From assembly GCF_000013885.1 (NCBI RefSeq), contig NC_007964.1, positions 4,264,001 through 4,328,000 on the forward strand: 64,000 nt of DNA. The letters run 5' to 3'. A program made the position numbers and the translations under genes. Positions 1 to 8,396 of this stretch are shown in pieces. Below the pieces are notes generated by a model. It saw only the letters and a list, made by a program, of their open reading frames with translations, did no database searches and was not told the DNA's origin. This DNA is from Nitrobacter hamburgensis X14 (GTDB lineage Bacteria; Pseudomonadota; Alphaproteobacteria; Rhizobiales; Xanthobacteraceae). The first letter of the stretch is position 1, and the number at the start of each line of letters is the position of its first letter.

Positions 1-1212
1 TGTAGATGACGGAGAGCAACGGACTGACGACCCCACCCTGGGGGGTGCCGCGAGTGCTGCTCTTGCCGCCGCTCATGTGCCGTTTCCCGTCGCCATCCCG
101 TTCCTCGACCGGCACTTGCAGCCACAGCTTGATCAGCCGCAGCACATTCCGGTCGAGGACGCGGCGGGCCACCGATCGGAGGAGGTCCGCATGCGGGATC
201 GTGTCGAAATACTTCGACAAGTCGGCATCGACTACGTCGGTGTAGCCCCGGCATAGCAGCCGGTGCGTTTCCTTGACGGCATCGATCGCGCTCCGACGCG
301 GCCGATAGCCGTAGGCACCGTCCTCGAAGCCCGCCTCGAAGATTGGCTCCAGCACGATCTTGGCTGCGGCCTGAACCACCCGGTCCCGGATCGTCGGGAT
401 GCCGAGCGGACGTTCGCCGCCGCCAGGCTTTGGGATCATCACCCGCCGCACTGGATCAGGCTGGTAGGTCTTCGAGACGAGGTCCTCGCGCAAGCCCGCC
501 AGCCACGCGTCTACACCCGCCCCCTCGATCTGTCCGAAGGTCATCCCGTCCACGCCTGGCGCACCCGCATTGGCGCGGGCAAGCGTATAGGCACGCAGAA
601 GGACGTCCTCACGACAGATTTTGTCGTAGAGAATGTAAAAGCGGAAAGCAGGCTCAGCCTTCGCCTTGCGGTACAGCTTTCTCTGAAGGCTCCTGATCTT
701 ATCGGGTGTTTCGAGGCTCATCGCCAATCACCCCCACTTCGCCAACTTCGAAAGCGCACCAGAAGTCAGGGTCCTTTCCTCTGCCGGCGTTACCCGGCTT
801 CGACGGTCATACGACCCTGTCCGACACCCGTCCGGTCCACCGCTCCGAAGCGGTGTTGAAGCCGCGACCTCCGACCCGGATGGGTCTCCCTCGATTACCC
901 GCATCACCATTCCAACGTGCTGTGTCCAATACCCCGGCAGACCAGACAGGTGCGTTTGTCGATTGCTTCCCTGTCTGCGCGGCCTTCCCCGAGCAAAAGG
1001 CGGGTCGGCGTCTGCATCGACTCTTTCGAGGCCTGCTCGAACTTCACTCACGTTACGGCCCGTTGGATCGCTCGGCCGCCCAAGGCGGCCTTTGTCACGA
1101 GGCTTCGACGAGGCCAGTTGCCCGGCCGCGCCGCTCGTCAGCTTCCGGATCAATCGACAACTCTCCGGATGGAACCTTCCTCCATAGATGATGCGCGCCT
1201 TCGAGGGCGCAC
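1..1212 (-). mobile_element. Group II intron, 5' part (ribozyme domains plus ORF start)
   Basis: Reading the reverse strand, the IS5-type transposase at 1629-1213 is interrupted just after its GYDAGK codons by GTGCGCCC. GTGCG is the hallmark 5' end of bacterial group II introns. The 490 bases between this point and the maturase ATG (721) have no supported ORF, which fits ribozyme domains I-IV. The 3' end (domains V-VI) is outside the window. The boundary at 1212 is inferred from the motif and from where transposase homology stops. Confidence 0.85.
2..721 (-). CDS. ltrA: Group II intron reverse transcriptase/maturase, cut by window edge
   Basis: The reverse-strand frame starts at an ATG (721) and stays open to the window edge, so only about the first 240 residues are present. 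It reads as an LtrA-type intron-encoded protein: near the N terminus an AYTLARANAGAPGVDGMTF block, then a KPGGGERPLGIPTIRDRVVQ block, a YGYRPRRSA block, a DADLSKYFDTIPH block (catalytic Asp region of the palm) and, at the edge, TPQGGVVSPLLSVIY. These are the order and spacing of RT domains 0-4 of bacterial group II introns. The YADD motif, maturase X domain and any HNH domain lie outside the window. It would act with the intron RNA upstream of it in splicing and retrohoming. No frameshift is visible in the part seen. Confidence 0.95.
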   Translation of the reverse strand, partial: MSLETPDKIRSLQRKLYRKAKAEPAFRFYILYDKICREDVLLRAYTLARANAGAPGVDGMTFGQIEGAGVDAWLAGLREDLVSKTYQPDPVRRVMIPKPGGGERPLGIPTIRDRVVQAAAKIVLEPIFEAGFEDGAYGYRPRRSAIDAVKETHRLLCRGYTDVVDADLSKYFDTIPHADLLRSVARRVLDRNVLRLIKLWLQVPVEERDGDGKRHMSGGKSSTRGTPQGGVVSPLLSVIY

Positions 1213-1629
1213 TCTTGCCGGCATCATAGCCAGGCGGATCGTAGGACCCCCTTTTTCAGCGCTTTTAACGCTCTGGCTGTCGATGATCGCGGCGGTGGGG
1301 CTGGCCTCGCGCGAGGCCCGTTCCCGGCACTCCACGTAGAGAACCTCATGCACACGATTGAGCGTGCCATCCCAACTCCACAGGTCGAAATAATCGTACA
1401 CCGTGCTTTTCGGCGGAAGGTCCTTCGGAATCGCGCTCCATTGGCAACCCGTGCTCAAAATATACATCAGCCCGTTGACGACCTCGCGCATGATAACCGT
1501 GCGCTTACCGCCGCCGCGCTTGCCCGGCGGGATCAAGGGCTCGACGAGCTTCCATTCCTCATCCGTCAGATCGCTGGGGTAGCGAAGCTTGCTTCGGTTG
1601 TAGCGCCCGCGATTTTCCGTCGTCCACAT
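1213..1629 (-). pseudogene. IS5-type transposase, N-terminal exon interrupted by group II intron
   Basis: About 130 residues start MWTTENRGRYNRSKLRYPSD and continue with the DLTDEEWKLVEPLIPP and IIDSQSVKSAEKGG blocks of IS5-family (IS1031/IS427-like) transposases; the D of IIDSQSVK is the first DDE residue. After AEKGG the frame slips: one G is missing from a G run, and the next frame reads the expected SYDPPGYDAGK up to the intron. The gene is therefore dead both from the frameshift and from the intron. The other exon would lie beyond the left window edge. Upstream (1630-1700) is a palindrome around gaatcacatgtgattc and the probable IS end. Confidence 0.85.
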
Positions 1630-1924
1630 CGGCGATCCCTTCCAGAATCAGACCGCCTCTCTTGAATCACATGTGATTCATCCGATTCAAGAACTCTCCG
1701 GATGGGCTCTGAGGCCGAAAGTAATTGGAGCTGGTCGGATCCAGCCCGCAGCAAGGCTGTCGATGAATACTACCCTTTTGTGCGTCCGCATTAGAAGGGT
1801 CTATCCGATTTCATGTGAACAGCGAATTTGAATGCTGCACCGACATTGTGACGGGATGCGGTTCGCACTGTGGCTCGCACGGCCGCCGACACCGGAGCCG
1901 CGCTGAGAGAACCCACGCCAGAGC

Positions 1925-2115
1925 AGCCGCGGCCTACAAGCCATGGCCAGCTCTTCGATCACGGCGTAATAGCGCTCCTCGGCTCCGGCCGGCGGGATGT
2001 TGCTAATCGGGCTTCAGCAGGCGGCGATTGTTGAACCAATGAGCCCAGTCAACATCGCGACGTCAACGGCCTCGAAAGCTTGGCCACGGCTCGCGCCGAT
2101 GAATGACCTTGTTGT
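1925..2115 (-). pseudogene. IS3-family transposase, degenerate C-terminal fragment
   Basis: On the reverse strand, pieces of an IS3-type orfB C terminus can be read across three frames: NKVIHRREPW, then DWAHWFNNRRLLKP, then GNIPPAEAEERYY in its slightly altered form. Two stop codons and frame changes lie between them. Nothing else is visible between the IS5 end (about 1700) and this fragment. Confidence 0.55.
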
Positions 2116-2159
2116 AAGCATCCGACGATTACCCAAAAATTATTGAATCTGGAGGGTGG

Positions 2160-2320
2160 AGGGTTCTGTTGTCCAACATCCGCTCCAGTAGCCTTCCGCA
2201 GACTTCGTGGGGATGCCCGCCCGCTCGAGATTCTTGATGTCATTACGTTGCCGGTTGATCCGGCGGCGCATGCGATCGATTTCGCCTCGAATGTAAGGAA
2301 GGTCCGGTATGGTCAAGCCC
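2160..2320 (-). other. Unresolved coding remnant
   Basis: The reverse strand has an open stretch reading IRGEIDRMRRRINRQRNDIK followed by NLERAGIPTKSAEGYW, a helical Arg-rich sequence of the kind found in short hypothetical proteins of Bradyrhizobium islands. There is no start and no clear end. I can assign no function. Confidence 0.25.
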
Positions 2321-2346
2321 TTGGAAAACTAAGGGCGCATAAGAAC

Positions 2347-2630
2347 GGCCGCAACATGCAGCGCCATCGCCACCAGGAGTTCATTCGCTTCCTCAACACG
2401 ATCGAGGAGCAGGTCCGGCAGGGAAAGTAATCCACGCCATCGTCGACAACTATGCGACCCACAAGCATCCGAGGGTCCACCAATGGCTGGCCCGGCACCC
2501 CCGCCGGACATTCCACTTCACCCCCGACCTCCGCATCCTGGCTCAATGCGGTTGAAGGCTTCTTCGCTAAGCTCACGCGCCGTCGCCTCAAGCGAGGCGT
2601 GTTCCGATCCGTCGTTGACCTGCAAGCAGG
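2347..2630 (+). pseudogene. IS630-family transposase fragment
   Basis: Across two frames this repeats the middle of the intact IS630 transposase found at 8397-9491: GRNMQRHRHQEFIRFLN, then AIVDNYATHKHP (second catalytic Asp), then FFAKLTRRRLKRGVFRSVVD (catalytic Glu region). A frameshift near 2425 and another near 2515 break it. The N-terminal third and the C terminus are missing. It is an older, diverged relative of the 8.4-kb element and points in the opposite direction. Confidence 0.8.
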
Positions 2631-2671
2631 CGATCTGGTCGATTGGCTCGAAGACAAGGGCATGCAGCACG

Positions 2672-2911
2672 TGCGCGGCCCTGAAGAACCGCATTCTGCT
2701 CGAAAACTATTATCTACCCGGCGATCTCGAACGACAAATCGGCGCCTTCGTCGAGCACTACAATCACGTTCGCTATCATGAGAGCATCAAAAACCTCGCG
2801 CCGGCTGATGTTTACTTCGGCAGAGCCGAAACGATCCTCGCCGAACGACACCGCATCAAGCTTGCTACCATCGCAAACCGTCGCTTGCAGCACCGACTGC
2901 AGGCAGCTTAA
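2672..2911 (+). pseudogene. IS3-family orfB (integrase core) C-terminal fragment
   Basis: The frame ending at 2911 reads LKNRILLENYYLPGDLERQI, then AFVEHYNHVRYHESIKNLAP and ETILAERHRIKLATIANRR. This is the rve integrase C terminus of IS3-group transposases, with the conserved Glu in the LKNRI(L/E)xE region lost or upstream. It is joined directly to the IS630 fragment with no space between, so it is a scar of stacked insertions. Confidence 0.75.
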
Positions 2912-2987
2912 ACTCTAACCCCTGATGAGCCAGAGCCTCGCTTCTCGAAATGCCTGATCAGTCTCAAATTACCTGACGACGGACAGG

Positions 2988-3561
2988 ATGGACCAGCTAA
3001 GTTTCGCGTCGCTCGATTCTGCGACCAAGAAGAAGCGCACGAAGGAGATGTGTTTTTGGCAGCTGAGATGGCAGCCGTGGTGCCTTGGTCGCGCTCGAAG
3101 CTTTGATCGAGCCGCATTATCCCAAGGCTGGTCCAAGTGGCGGTCGGCGACCATTCCATTGGCCGTGATGCTACGGATTTATTGCTTGCAGCAGTGGTAC
3201 AACCTCTCTGATCCCGGCGCGGAAGAAGTCCTTTACGATATTTGCTCGATGCGCACGTTCGCGGGTCTGGAGCTCGGACGCGACACAATTCCCGATGAGA
3301 CGACCATCTTGAGCTTCCGGCATCTGCTGGAGCGTCACGAGTTGACGAAGGAGATATTCGTCGCGATTGCAGAGTTTCTGGAGACTCGCGGTGCTCTGCT
3401 GCGTGGTGGCACCATCATCGACGCGACGCTGATCGCGGCATCGCCATCGACGAAGAACAAGGCACAGAAGCGCGCCCCCGAGATGCGCTCATCGAAGAAG
3501 GGCAACCAGTGGTACTTTGGCATGAAGGCCCACATCACGGGTGTCCGGTCGGACGATTGCC
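2988..3561 (+). pseudogene. IS5-family transposase, 3'-truncated
   Basis: It starts MDQLSFASLDSATKKKRTKE and has the N-terminal DUF772 region (YNLSDPGAEEVLYDICSMRT, GRDTIPDETTILSFRHLLE) and the first catalytic Asp in GGTIIDATLIAASPSTKNK. It then reads QWYFGMKAHITGVRSD and stops matching near 3561. Full-length members continue for another 100-150 residues with the second Asp and the Glu, which are absent. After the break the sequence becomes a different, oppositely oriented transposase. Confidence 0.85.
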
Positions 3562-3567
3562 AGTGCA

Positions 3568-3765
3568 TCATACATCTTGGGAGACAGTCGGGCAGACACC
3601 TCCTAAACTCAGTCGGTCAATCGAGATGAAGGGAGGTCTTTTGGGACGGGTTCGCCGCAACACATTGATTTGCTGCCGCAAGATCAGAATTTCTGCCTCA
3701 AGCGCAACTCGTGACCGCAGCAGGTCGATCACCATTCCAAAGATCAGTCTGCACAAATCCAACAT
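3568..3765 (-). pseudogene. Integrase-type transposase, N-terminal fragment
   Basis: The reverse-strand frame MLDLCRLIFGMVIDLLRSRV then ALEAEILILRQQINVLRRTRPKR matches the start of an rve-domain transposase common in Bradyrhizobium islands. It loses the family pattern after SIDRLSL, about 50 residues in, where it meets the truncated IS5 gene. No catalytic residues are present. Confidence 0.6.
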
Positions 3766-3976
3766 CGAGCAGCAGCATCGCCCGATTCTCGATCAACCGC
3801 CAGCCGGATTGAGTTTGCGACAGGGACTGGCGACGAAAGTTGCAGGAGTGAGAGGTCGTTGAGAGTGCTCCCCTCACGTGACGAGGCGACTGACCTGTCG
3901 GCAATGCGTAGGGTATCGAGCCCCCGCCGCTCCCCGGTAGAACGGAATGATGAGCGGCCCAAATAAGGAATCTCTA

Positions 3977-4633
3977 TCATTTGACGCCGCCGATGATGGC
4001 AGCGACGCGCCGGGAATGCTGATCCACGATGACGAGTTCGTCACCGGCAATAACATACTTATCTCCCGAAAATCCATTCAATGCTTTGAACACTTCAGGC
4101 GGTAGATCCGCCAGCGGAGTCTGTTCTGCCACTGAGGCGCCTATCATCAACTCGAAGTTTGGGCGCTCGACCGTTGGCGGATGGCCACTGGCAAAAATCG
4201 CGCGCAGCGTCGCACGTTGCGCGTCATCTATGTTGATCGGCTTAGAGGTTTTGATAGCGCTGGGGCCACCGGATGCATGTTCCTCAATTCCGGGATTTTG
4301 CTTCGCGGCCTCCCCGCCCGCAGGATTTTGCTTCGCCACTTCCTCGCCTCCCGCATTTTGCTTCACCACTTCCGGGGCAACGGGATTTTTCTTCGCGGCT
4401 TCCCCGCCCCCGAGATTTTGCTTGGCGGCGATGCTCGTGGATTGGCTCTGCGCCGGAACGGCATTGCCAGTTGCTGGGGCGTCTAAGCCGGTGGAAGGTG
4501 TTGCTAAATGCTCTTTGCTGCCCTGGAACCAAGAAAAGGCGAACCAAGCAGCAACCACCAGTATGACGGCCACAACGGCGGCGCGGTTCAGGACCTTGCG
4601 GGTGCCTTCTTCGCTCTGCGGGAAATCTATCAT
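3977..4633 (-). CDS. DUF1236-like membrane-anchored protein with decapeptide repeats
   Basis: 218 residues. The start at 4633 (MIDFPQSEEG) was chosen because GAAGGG lies about 8 bases upstream; the frame is open further upstream but without a better site. Residues 18-36 form one transmembrane segment after a short basic N terminus, so the rest should lie in the periplasm. Residues 69-118 are five consecutive ten-residue repeats of the form xAKQNPxGGE, then a linker. The C-terminal 80 residues (LADLPPEVFKALNGFSGDKY, then VIAGDELVIVDQHSRRVAAI) resemble the DUF1236 module of rhizobial exported proteins, a possible envelope-associated domain of unknown function. A larger protein with the same C-terminal type of module is at 49874-51442. 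No operon partner is apparent. Confidence 0.75.
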   Translation of the reverse strand: MIDFPQSEEGTRKVLNRAAVVAVILVVAAWFAFSWFQGSKEHLATPSTGLDAPATGNAVPAQSQSTSIAAKQNLGGGEAAKKNPVAPEVVKQNAGGEEVAKQNPAGGEAAKQNPGIEEHASGGPSAIKTSKPINIDDAQRATLRAIFASGHPPTVERPNFELMIGASVAEQTPLADLPPEVFKALNGFSGDKYVIAGDELVIVDQHSRRVAAIIGGVK

Positions 4634-4978
4634 ACTATTCCCTTCACGGATTCTGGAGACCAATTCTGAACTGTGATATTCGTTCCCAGCGCTCGTACTC
4701 TGGAGTGAAGCCGATGGGAGCTCGTTCCGCTGACCACCCGCTCCGACCCGGGACTGCAAACTTGGCTGCTCCGTGCGGCAGGTGTTCCCTTCCACCGAGA
4801 TTTCACATTGTTGCTGTTCGCGGCCGCCTGCCACTGCGCAGCGATATTCGAACTGGTTCAAGTTGAGTACCGGCTCGCCACGCCCTGAAGTACAACTGGC
4901 AAGGAATTAGAAACAGCCGCAGCGTTATGTCAGTCGAAGATCAGGGTGCCTGCGATCGTCTCGTGACTACTCCGACCT

Positions 4979-5074
4979 CTAAACTCCCTGACGAGCGGCC
5001 ATCATATTTACCACGTTGGCCTTCCTGGCTTGGCCGGCGGGTCCACCGCCGACAATGAGCACATCGGATTGCAT
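4979..5074 (-). pseudogene. FAD/NAD(P)-binding oxidoreductase, N-terminal scrap
   Basis: A 31-codon reading frame starts MQSDVLIVGGGPAG, the dinucleotide-binding GxGxxG-type fold of flavoprotein oxidoreductases, and then runs out of similarity (QARKANVVNMMAARQGV, stop). AGGACTCTCTCA precedes the ATG, so the original ribosome binding site may be kept. The rest of the gene is missing. Confidence 0.45.
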
Positions 5075-5539
5075 TGAGAGAGTCCTTTTTGATCCAGACG
5101 GCCGGCAAAAGAGCTAAGCGCTTGGCAGAAGTGCAAGATCGCATGATAAATACTTGCGGTGCATGCAGTTCCTCAATTGCTGGACCAACTTGCCAAACGG
5201 TCATTTGCGAAGGGTATCTTCAACCCCGATACGCTTAATCAGTCGTGCTACCTCGAAACCGGCACTCAAAACTCCCTATTCGTCGACGGTCGGCACTTTC
5301 GGCAACCCGAAGCTGGTGAAAGCGTCGAGCCAAGCGCCCGCATAGCGTCCGCCCAGATACGGAGAAGGGGGACTAATATCCGCGAAGCTGTTATCCCTAC
5401 AACCATGGAGATCCTTAATGGCGGACGCGCCGCCCCGGAATGGGACTGATGAGTTCATTCCCGCGACTGCATTGAACATAATGCCCTTCAGGGGGGCGAC
5501 AGGTTTTGGAGACCGTTCTGCCCGAGGCGCGTGCTTGGC
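5075..5539. other. Gene-free stretch
   Basis: No gene is supported here. A reverse-strand open stretch ending at 5276 (SPYLGGRYAGAWLDAFTSFG) looks protein-like but has no recognisable family, and the strand has no matching start. Confidence 0.4.
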
Positions 5540-6372
5540 TTAGATGAATGGCTTGCCGCCGGTGACGGCAACGGTGGTGCCGGATGTGTAGCTCGATGCC
5601 GGATCGGCCAACATCACATAGGCCGTAGCCAATTCAGCCGGCTGACCGGCACGCTGCAAAGCACCTGCTTGCCGAAATTCCTGACCGCATCCTCGGGCAT
5701 TGTCGAAGGAATTAATGGCGTCCAGATCGGGCCTGGCGCCAGAGCGTTTGGCGCGAGCCAGTCCGCCGGTGAAGTTCTGGATAGCGCCCTTTGTCGTCGC
5801 GTAAGCCAGCAGAATCGGATTTGGCATATCGGAATTGACCGACGCCGTGTTGATGACCACGCTGCTTGGCTTCATGTGAGGGACAGCGGCCTTGGTGAGG
5901 TAGAACATCGCGTGGATGTTTACCTCAAACGTCAACTGCCATTCCTCATCGCTGATGTCATCGATGTCCTTGAAGGTGGCCTGATGGGCTGCGTTGTTGA
6001 CCAGGATATCGACGCCCCCAATGCCTCGACTGCCTGCTTGATGACGGAGCGGCAGTGCTCAGGGTTGCGCAAGTCGCCCGCGACCAGCACGGCCTTGCGG
6101 CCCTCCTGTTCGATCAGCGCCTTGACCTCGTGCGCATCGTCATGCTCGTCGAGATAGGCGATCAGGATATCCGCCCCCTCGCGCGCGTAGGCAATCGCCA
6201 CTGCCCGGCCAATACCGCTGTCGCCGCCGGTGATCGCCGCTTTCTTTCCCTTGAGCTTCCCAGACCCCTTGTAGCTGGTTTCACCATGGTCAGGGCGCGG
6301 GTCCATCTTCGCGGTCGAACCGGGCATCGGCTGCCGCTGGGCCGGGTATGGCGGTTTCGGGTAGTCTGCCAT
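5540..6372 (-). pseudogene. SDR-family oxidoreductase, frameshifted
   Basis: It starts MADYPKPPYPAQRQPMPGST, followed by the Rossmann TGGDSGIGRAVAIAYAREGA motif, typical of the YghA/YhdF-like classical SDR group with a long N-terminal extension. Near residue 125 (EALGASISWSTT) the frame slips: the expected NNAA motif is only readable in a neighbouring frame. A second frame (5540-5935) continues from TFEVNIHAMFYLTKAAVPHM through the Ser region NTASVNSD and the catalytic YATTK. Between TGGLA and QRAGQPAELATAY a further frame change destroys about 30 residues. Two or more lesions make this a pseudogene of an NAD(P)-dependent alcohol/aldehyde reductase. Confidence 0.85.
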
Positions 6373-6618
6373 GGGTTGTCTCCAATTGTTCGCACGTCAA
6401 TCACGAGCCCACACAAGTGTTCCTTCGAAGCGATGGCCTTCCGTCCGGGCTACTTTCGCCCTATATGAAATCAGCCTCTTGATCTGATAGGACCGCCGGC
6501 TTGGCCGAGCAGCTTGTGCTATTTGCTAATCCGTCTCGGGCTCCGGAGGGGCTGCGTTAGGCCGACGAATTCATTTCGCCAGCGACCGAACGGTTTTTGA
6601 TCGGACGTGTCGCAGCGC

Positions 6619-6845
6619 TACCGTCTGCAGGAAGCCGATCCAATCCCGCCATGGCTCACGCCGCTGATCGAACGCGTCGAAGGATTCGGCGGCCCGGGCA
6701 CCAAGATCGCCCAGATCCTTTGTACCGAGTAGAGTACGACACCGGCGTCGGCATCGGCTGGCACCGCGATAAACCGCACTTCGACCGGATATTTGGGCTA
6801 TCATTGGGGTCGCCGTGCAATTTCCGTTTTCGGCGGGCCGCGCGT
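6619..6845 (+). pseudogene. alkB: AlkB-like 2-oxoglutarate/Fe(II) dioxygenase remnant
   Basis: Two frames together give an AlkB core: YRLQEADPIPPWLTPLIERV then GFGGPGTKIAQIL in one, and, after a frameshift near 6730, EYDTGVGIGWHRDKPHFDR then FGLSLGSPCNFRFRR in the next. The HxD metal-binding pair is in WHRDKPHFD. The N-terminal part and the second His/2-oxoglutarate Arg region cannot be followed. AlkB reverses alkylation damage in DNA; this copy is broken. Confidence 0.7.
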
Positions 6846-7031
6846 GACCATCCTATCATTCATGCATTCGAGCGACAGGTTAGGTGAGCAGCTGCGCCGC
6901 GTGGGCTGGCGGATTCGGGCGATAGTGAAAATTCAAACTGAGACACCACACCTAGCCGGCAGTGTTTCGGCGGTAAGTTACCGCTCCATTTTTCTGGACG
7001 CGGCGCCTACGGTCAGTTTTGCCGCTCCACT

Positions 7032-7347
7032 CTATCCTTGCCCATCAGATGGAATTACCGTCTCACCATGGGCTATGAGATGATCCGAGACAAGCCGCCG
7101 ATGGCAGCGCTCCCAGAAACCGTTGATGTCTGGCTCGATCGTTTTCGCGCCCAATTCGGCGATATGTACGTACCCGATCTGGAACTCAGCCAAAGCCTCG
7201 GGCAGCGTATCCGTGTTGAACTGTGAATTTGTCCGCCACCTCGGCACTGAACAAATGTCCGCAACAATGGTCACGCGGCCCTGCTCGCAGCAAATCAACA
7301 AACGCCTCTATTGTCCGCGTGGAATGGCCGATCGTGTAGAAAGGTCA
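7032..7347 (-). pseudogene. DUF488 family remnant
   Basis: The reverse strand reads FYTIGHSTRTIEAFVDLL, the diagnostic start of DUF488, then shifts frame into IVADICSVPRWRTNSQFN and LPEALAEFQIGYVHIAELG. The centre of the family is deleted and the C-terminal ERCHRRLVSDHLIAHG follows directly. An in-frame stop lies just upstream of FYTIG. At least one frameshift and one deletion make this non-functional. Confidence 0.75.
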
Positions 7348-7405
7348 GCGCCATTTCTCATTTGAGCGCCGTCTCTGTCAGCGCGTCACCTTTTAACGTC
7401 AACGC

Positions 7406-7648
7406 GTGAGCGGGCTCTTGCGTGAGGGATTGTCTCCCCGCCTGGGCGGAGACGAAGCAACGGCACGTCTGATTCGACCTCTTGGTTTATGGCAGGCGCC
7501 AAAGAAAGCGACCTCTCAAGCTGAGAAGTTCGAGCAAGCCGCGCGTGATCTCGGCTGCGACGACTGCGATGAGAAGTTCGAGGGCGTGCTGGGGAAGCTG
7601 GCTGAAGCACGAAACCTCAACGCGCACGCAAAGCCATCCTTGAAATAA
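7406..7648 (+). CDS. Short conserved hypothetical protein, possibly fused at its N terminus
   Basis: An 80-residue frame from a GTG. Residues 35-70 (KKATSQAEKFEQAARDLGCD, then DEKFEGVLGKLAEA) match the type of small acidic protein common in Bradyrhizobium (pattern AEKFxxAARELxxDxxxxxF). The N-terminal 30 residues look unrelated and the usual ATG is not in frame, so this may be a rearranged copy. Its 3' end overlaps the convergent cytochrome b561 gene by about 30 bases. Confidence 0.45.
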   Translation: MSGLLREGLSPRLGGDEATARLIRPLGLWQAPKKATSQAEKFEQAARDLGCDDCDEKFEGVLGKLAEARNLNAHAKPSLK

Positions 7649-8150
7649 GATTGTCGCGCCAAACGTAGTGATGGACCAGCGCGGCAGCCGCATGAAATCC
7701 CGCGACGATCAACACTGAATTGGCGGCAAGTTCGTGCCAGTGGGTGACGGGTTTCTTCCAATCCTTCACGCCGAGTTGGGGCAGCTTGAAAAGGTGAAAC
7801 AGGTCGTAGCCTCGGATGAAAGCGTTCGCGATCCCGAGAGAAATCGTGATGACGAGCAGGCCGTACAAAAGATAGTGCGTTGCCTTCGCTAGAGCGTGCA
7901 GCGCGCCGCTATCTGCCGCAGGAAGGCCGACTCCTGACGTGGATCGCCAGAAAATGCGGAAGATCAGGATGGTGGCCAAGGTAAAGCCGGTGGTGACGTG
8001 GCTTGACCAAACGATATTCTGGATAAGCGAATCCTCCGGCAGGTAATCAGCGGTTTGACCGACGAACCACAAACCGGCGACCAGAACGGCCGTCAACCAG
8101 TGCAAAATGATGGTGGTGCGGTCGTAGCGCACGGCAAGCGCCAGGGTCAT
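7617..8150 (-). CDS. Cytochrome b561 family protein
   Basis: 177 residues, near the usual length of the bacterial CybB/YceJ family. The chain has four hydrophobic segments: about 12-30 (IILHWLTAVLVAGLWFVG), 48-65 (SSHVTTGFTLATILIFRIF), 88-110 (ATHYLLYGLLVITISLGIA) and 140-165 (ELAANSVLIVAGFHAAAALV). His residues inside or at the edges of these helices (HW, HV, HY, FH, HHY) are the expected b-heme ligands. It is likely an inner-membrane di-heme quinol oxidase passing electrons to oxygen (superoxide) or other acceptors. It appears intact, and is the first complete metabolic gene in the window. Confidence 0.9.
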   Translation of the reverse strand: MTLALAVRYDRTTIILHWLTAVLVAGLWFVGQTADYLPEDSLIQNIVWSSHVTTGFTLATILIFRIFWRSTSGVGLPAADSGALHALAKATHYLLYGLLVITISLGIANAFIRGYDLFHLFKLPQLGVKDWKKPVTHWHELAANSVLIVAGFHAAAALVHHYVWRDNLISRMALRAR

Positions 8151-8396
8151 TTTTGCTCTCAGAAGGAGTTCGACGGGTCCTGGATCGCCCGCACTTTAGA
8201 TGGCTTTAACCTACAATGGCCGTTGACGGGGTCAATCCCCTCACAGCTATGCTGCATCTGCCGGTTGCGCGTGTTTGCAAGGAATATAGTTGCCGATGTG
8301 CGGGAGATAACGCAGCAGCTTTGGGCGTTGCCTAAAGTCCGTCATGTGAAGGCACTATCAGTTCCAGCCAATAGCACGAGGGGCAACAGGTTGCCG

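Noticed and set aside
263..859. Plus-strand ORFs over the left edge
   Set aside because: They are antisense shadows of the group II intron reverse transcriptase, which has clear domain motifs on the other strand.
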